DNA of 7,992 nt from Acidimicrobiia bacterium (GTDB lineage Bacteria > Actinomycetota > Acidimicrobiia > Acidimicrobiales > SZUA-35), in contig JAOUGG010000091.1 in the NCBI GenBank assembly GCA_029857855.1, positions 1 to 7,992 on the forward strand, given 5' to 3'. The notes under the pieces are model-generated. The model saw only the letters and a list, made by a program, of their open reading frames with translations, was not told where the DNA came from and ran no database searches. A program made the position numbers and the translations under genes. Shown here piece after piece: positions 6,033 through 7,992 of the stretch (positions are counted from its first letter, which is position 1; each line of letters starts with the position of its first letter).

Positions 6033-6323
6033 TCAGTCGCCGGTGTCGTAGGTGGTTTGGCCGTCGCCGTGCTCGCCGTTATCCCCCGATTCGGTCGACG
6101 CCTCCACCCCCTGAATGCTGGCCGGTATCTCGATTTCGGCCTCAACCATCGGGTCCTCTTCCCATGGGCGGTAGGTGTAGAGGAAGATGACGACGAGAGC
6201 GAAGAAGCTGGCCCAGAAGTACCAGCTGATACGTTTCTCGAAGGTGCCGGTCACCGACTGAAGGCCGCGAATGATGACGAAGAGAATGGTCAGGGCGATG
6301 ACGGCCAGAATTGCGGCATCCAT
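6033..6323 (-). CDS. Small two-TM membrane protein with acidic tail
   Basis: A 96-residue protein that I do not recognise by family. It has two hydrophobic segments, about residues 3-20 (ending LFVIIRG) and 33-52 (ISWYFWASFFALVVIFLY), joined by a short basic loop with FEKR, then PWEEDP and an acidic, Gly/Asp/Glu-rich tail to residue 96. The second TM is rich in aromatic residues. It probably sits in the cytoplasmic membrane; by the positive-inside rule the loop containing FEKR is likely cytoplasmic. GGAG stands 6 bases before the chosen ATG at 6323. An in-frame ATG at 6377, with AGGA 9 bases before it, would add 18 residues; the added part contains rare codons (GTA, ATA) and is disfavoured but not excluded. 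The gene is convergent with the NAD-kinase-like gene (4-base gap) and on the same strand as the CBS gene, 109 bases downstream of it. No function can be assigned. Confidence 0.72.
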   Translation of the reverse strand: MDAAILAVIALTILFVIIRGLQSVTGTFEKRISWYFWASFFALVVIFLYTYRPWEEDPMVEAEIEIPASIQGVEASTESGDNGEHGDGQTTYDTGD

Positions 6324-6432
6324 CATCGTCTCCGGCCGGTTGATCGTGAATTCGGCCGCCGCTATTACGCCCAACATCGTTGTCCATCCTAGATGGTCTG
6401 AACGCGGCCATCCGGGGATGGTGATGGACGTC

Positions 6433-6867
6433 TCAGGTCGGCTGAGGGCTACCGACGCGGGCGAGGTGGCGGATGAGATCGGTGGTGGTGATAATCCCCT
6501 CCAGCCGACCCTCGTCGTCGACGACCAGGAGCGAGTGGGCCATTCCGTCGGACAGTAGCTCGGCTGCGTCAGTGATCGTCGCGGTTGCCTGCACCGTACG
6601 AAGATCGGTGGACATGGCATCGTCGATGGTGAAGTGGTAGTCGAGCATCTCGGCCATGTCCCGCTCGTCGAATCCGTCGATGTCGTAGGCCAGGCGAAGC
6701 ACGTCGACCGACGAGATCATGCCCACCGGATGGTCGTGTTCCATGACCGGGACGTGATGGAACGGGGCGTACTTGAGCATGTGGTAGACCTCGGATACCG
6801 GTTGATCACGTTGGACCGTCACCGGGTCGGTGGTCACCAGTTGGGCCACGGTTGTCACTTCAGCCAT
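6433..6867 (-). CDS. Tandem CBS-domain protein
   Basis: A 144-residue protein made almost entirely of two CBS domains in a Bateman arrangement. CBS1 is at about residues 9-60 (TTDPVTVQRDQPVSEVYHML, then HHVPVMEHDHPVGMISSVDV). CBS2 is at about 83-138 (DAMSTDLRTVQATATITDAA, then SLLVVDDEGRLEGIITTTDL). The TTDL and SSVDV ends and the preceding GII/GMI match the nucleotide-binding edge of CBS pairs, which bind AMP, ATP, S-adenosylmethionine or similar ligands and act as energy sensors; the ligand here is unknown. No catalytic domain is attached, so it probably acts as a stand-alone sensor or partner protein. The start is clear: ATG 6867 has AGGAGG 7 bases before it. An upstream in-frame ATG at 6936 would add poorly conserved residues and lies next to a TACAAT hexamer, so it is rejected. 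A small two-TM protein gene follows on the same strand. Confidence 0.9.
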   Translation of the reverse strand: MAEVTTVAQLVTTDPVTVQRDQPVSEVYHMLKYAPFHHVPVMEHDHPVGMISSVDVLRLAYDIDGFDERDMAEMLDYHFTIDDAMSTDLRTVQATATITDAAELLSDGMAHSLLVVDDEGRLEGIITTTDLIRHLARVGSPQPT

Positions 6868-6941
6868 CTCGACACCTCCTACGGTTGGCGCAGCCCCGGC
6901 GGCGACCTCGGTGTCGCTCGTTCGGTACTGCTTCACGCGTG

Positions 6942-6947
6942 ATTGTA
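6942..6947 (-). promoter_or_regulatory. Candidate -10 element (TACAAT) of the CBS gene promoter
   Basis: On the minus strand TACAAT lies 75 bases upstream of the CBS start codon and matches five of six consensus -10 bases. The hexamers 17-18 bases further upstream (CAGAAG, CCAGAA) are poor -35 elements, so this is a weak call. It would give a leader of roughly 70 bases. Confidence 0.3.
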
Positions 6948-7000
6948 GGAGGCAGCCACGTCGGCTTCTGGGGCCAAAGGTCCTCTGTCGGCTCGACTGT

Positions 7001-7387
7001 TCAGTAGTGCTGGACCGTGAGCGACGTGATCGTCGTCAGGTCACGGGTTGAGAACCCTGGGTAGGCGGGGTGTGAACCGATGGCTTCGAGCTCGTCGGGG
7101 TTGCACAGGACGAGCAGGAGTCCTTCGTCGATGCCGCCGAGCTGGAAGTTGACCGCCGGGTCGGCTGGGTTGTGATATCGCTGTCGAAGTTGGTCGATCA
7201 GCTCCCAGTCAAGCTGGTAGAACACCTCCGTTGAGCCGTCGGCGAACCTGACCTCCACGTAGTCGATGGTCGGATCCTCGACGAGGCATGTGTCATCGAC
7301 CCACAGGCATCGTATGGCCGGCAATCGACTGAGGAGGCCACTCGTCGTCCTCGGTGGAGGTGGACACCGATGACTGTCGGCCCGCAT
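7001..7387 (-). CDS. Uncharacterised protein with possible frameshifted 5' end
   Basis: The reading frame from 7387 to the TGA at 7001 encodes 128 residues; I do not recognise a family. The clear protein-like part begins near 7310 (CLWVDDTCLVEDPTIDYVEV) and continues through RFADGSTEVFYQLDWELIDQLR and a C-terminal region rich in Asp/Glu and Leu. I see no TM segment or signal peptide. The start is uncertain: ATG 7387 has only a weak GAG (6 bases away), and its first ~25 residues (Cys/Pro/Arg-rich, poor codon bias) look like a wrong-frame read. A second frame with a better start and codon usage runs from 7436 to 7293 (reported separately), so the true gene may be 7436 to 7001 with a +1 shift. 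The gene is on the same strand as selC (upstream, 5' side) and the CBS gene (downstream). Confidence 0.6.
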   Translation of the reverse strand: MRADSHRCPPPPRTTSGLLSRLPAIRCLWVDDTCLVEDPTIDYVEVRFADGSTEVFYQLDWELIDQLRQRYHNPADPAVNFQLGGIDEGLLLVLCNPDELEAIGSHPAYPGFSTRDLTTITSLTVQHY

Positions 7388-7436
7388 CGTCGTCTCGGTG
7401 CGACGAGCCTCCCAGAATACGCTTCCAGAATCCCAT
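7293..7436 (-). CDS. Small ORF, probable real 5' end of the downstream uncharacterised gene (frameshift)
   Basis: A 47-codon frame starting at ATG 7436 with a Shine-Dalgarno-like AAGGGG 7 bases upstream. The product starts MGFWKRILGGSS, a common style of N-terminus for actinobacterial cytosolic or membrane-associated proteins, and runs through an acidic Ser/Thr/Asp/Glu-rich stretch to VGR and a TGA. It overlaps the neighbouring frame on the same strand. Codon third positions are about 70% G/C here, better than the overlapping frame in the same stretch. Read together, a single-base shift near 7295-7310 would join it to the well-conserved part of that gene. It may be a sequencing or assembly error, a recent mutation, or less likely a short leader peptide. 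Confidence 0.45.
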   Translation of the reverse strand: MGFWKRILGGSSHRDDDAGRQSSVSTSTEDDEWPPQSIAGHTMPVGR

Positions 7437-7464
7437 CGGCGATCCCCTTGGTGATGCTGACTTG

Positions 7465-7560
7465 TGGCGGAGGTGGACGGGAATCGAACCCGCCTACGAT
7501 GGATCACATCGTACGCCCGCTTTGAAGGCGGGGGAGCCCACCAGGCGCTCAGACACCTCC
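7465..7560 (-). tRNA. selC: tRNA-Sec (selenocysteine), anticodon UCA
   Basis: A 96-base tRNA on the minus strand. The acceptor GGAGGTG pairs with CACCTCC; the anticodon stem CCCGC/GCGGG encloses loop CTTCAAA, giving anticodon TCA (reads UGA). The D-arm has GAGC/GCTC plus CC/GG pairs around a 4-base loop TGGT with one bulged G, six pairs in all, as in selenocysteine tRNAs. The long variable arm has a 7-bp stem (TACGATG/CATCGTA). The T-arm GGCGGG-TTCGATT-CCCGTC brings the acceptor plus T stem to 13 pairs, another hallmark; the eighth acceptor position may be a T-C mismatch. Discriminator G and an encoded CCA follow. A serine tRNA would have anticodon UGA, GGA, CGA or GCU, so Sec (charged by SerRS, converted by SelA and delivered by SelB) is the natural reading. 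selA, selB and selD are not in the window. Confidence 0.93.
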
Positions 7561-7663
7561 ACCAGGGAATCTACCGTGTGCCGAGAGCGTTCGGCGGACC
7601 GTTGCAGCCATTCTGCTAGCCATTCGGGCCAAGTCCGATCCAATCCAGCGACTGGTCGAAGCA
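7561..7663. other. Gap between selC and the recombinase gene
   Basis: These 103 bases contain no convincing gene. They should hold the selC promoter on the minus strand, but no strong -35/-10 pair was found. A short direct repeat GCCATTC occurs twice close together near 7608-7626. If the recombinase belongs to an element inserted here, an attachment site could lie in or near this stretch; no copy of the tRNA sequence was seen in it. Confidence 0.4.
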
Positions 7664-7992
7664 TCAACCTTCGTCCGTCCACTCGTCGACCGGGAGCACG
7701 ACGGACACCCGCCGCAGGCGATGACGGTAGACCCGGTTGATCATGGCCTCCGATGTGCCGGCCCAGTCGGCTAGCTCCCAGCTGGAGCGGCCGGCGTCCG
7801 CCTGCATGCTGATCGCTGTGTGCCGAAGCTCGTACGGCGTGATGCAGGGGTCGATCCCGGCGTGGCGGCAGAGCAGCCGCAACGACCGGGCCAGGCTGTG
7901 TCGATCTACGGGCTGACCTTGGGAACTGGACGCAACGATGTCCAGGTCAAACCACTCGACACCGGCCTTCGCCTGCAGCTCGCTCTGCTCGT
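7664..7992 (-). CDS. Tyrosine recombinase (phage-type integrase), C-terminal part (runs off right edge)
   Basis: Partial gene: about 109 C-terminal residues, frame open to base 7992 and stop TGA at 7664. It shows the tyrosine-recombinase box II as PYELRHTAISMQADAG (catalytic Arg in LRHT; the usual His before it is Tyr here) and the end AGTSEAMINRVYRHRLRRVS, with the nucleophilic Tyr in VYRH and Thr where many relatives have the His of GH. These variants are, as I recall, common among actinobacterial integrases, so the protein is probably not broken. Such enzymes cut and rejoin DNA at att sites to insert or excise phages and genomic islands. The N-terminal core-binding domain and the first catalytic Arg are outside the window. 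The gene reads toward selC, whose 5' end is 103 bases away. Nothing in the visible part shows what element it belongs to. Confidence 0.88.
   Translation of the reverse strand, partial: EQSELQAKAGVEWFDLDIVASSSQGQPVDRHSLARSLRLLCRHAGIDPCITPYELRHTAISMQADAGRSSWELADWAGTSEAMINRVYRHRLRRVSVVLPVDEWTDEG

Noticed and set aside
7293..7295. TGA at the end of the 47-codon frame as a selenocysteine codon
   Set aside because: Reading through gives HMPRRGSDHRL..., which is Arg-rich, not protein-like and unrelated to the conserved downstream frame; a frameshift explains the data better.
7465..7560. Reading this long-arm tRNA as a serine tRNA
   Set aside because: Anticodon TCA does not read serine codons, and the 6-pair D-stem, 13-pair acceptor/T stack and 7-bp variable arm fit selC.
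7494..7682. Minus-strand 62-codon frame overlapping selC
   Set aside because: It runs through the tRNA gene and has no recognisable domain or ribosome binding site.
1..7992. CRISPR arrays or insertion-sequence ends
   Set aside because: No regularly spaced repeats beyond the two-copy repeat at 1863-1922, and no transposase motifs or terminal inverted repeats were seen.

Overview
The window is GC-rich with strong G/C preference at third codon positions, and it carries a DUF222/HNH ('13E12-type') gene plus an actinobacterial-style tyrosine recombinase tail. This suggests a high-GC actinobacterium, possibly an uncultured acidimicrobial lineage; the lineage is inferred from style, not proven. A tRNA with anticodon UCA and selenocysteine-tRNA architecture indicates that the organism probably makes selenoproteins.

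Layout from left to right: (1) the N-terminal part of a D-2-hydroxyacid dehydrogenase-like gene running off the left edge on the minus strand; (2) a DUF222/HNH endonuclease-like gene (minus); (3) a 276-base gap with a 24-base direct repeat and several perfect hairpins, next to tRNA-Arg(UCG) (minus); (4) an ion channel with a K+-channel-like filter, which is the second gene of a minus-strand unit whose first gene is an NrtR-type Nudix/winged-helix regulator; (5) a divergent intergenic region with two 21-bp palindromes exactly 33 bp apart; (6) a plus-strand, ATGA-overlapping pair: an SPFH/band-7 coiled-coil protein and a divergent NAD-kinase-fold protein; (7) three minus-strand genes: a two-TM small membrane protein, a two-CBS-domain protein, and an uncharacterised protein whose 5' end looks frameshifted; (8) selC (tRNA-Sec, minus) and, about 100 bases upstream of it, the C-terminal part of a tyrosine recombinase running off the right edge.

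The centre (2110-6028) reads as one unit. An NrtR-like protein with an intact Nudix box probably controls its own channel-containing operon and the divergent SPFH/NAD-kinase-like operon from shared operators. The inferred theme is sensing of a nucleotide, probably NAD-derived, coupled to a membrane channel, a membrane-scaffold-type protein and a kinase-fold protein. All motif statements were read from the sequence. Family names come from remembered motif patterns and were not checked by a search.
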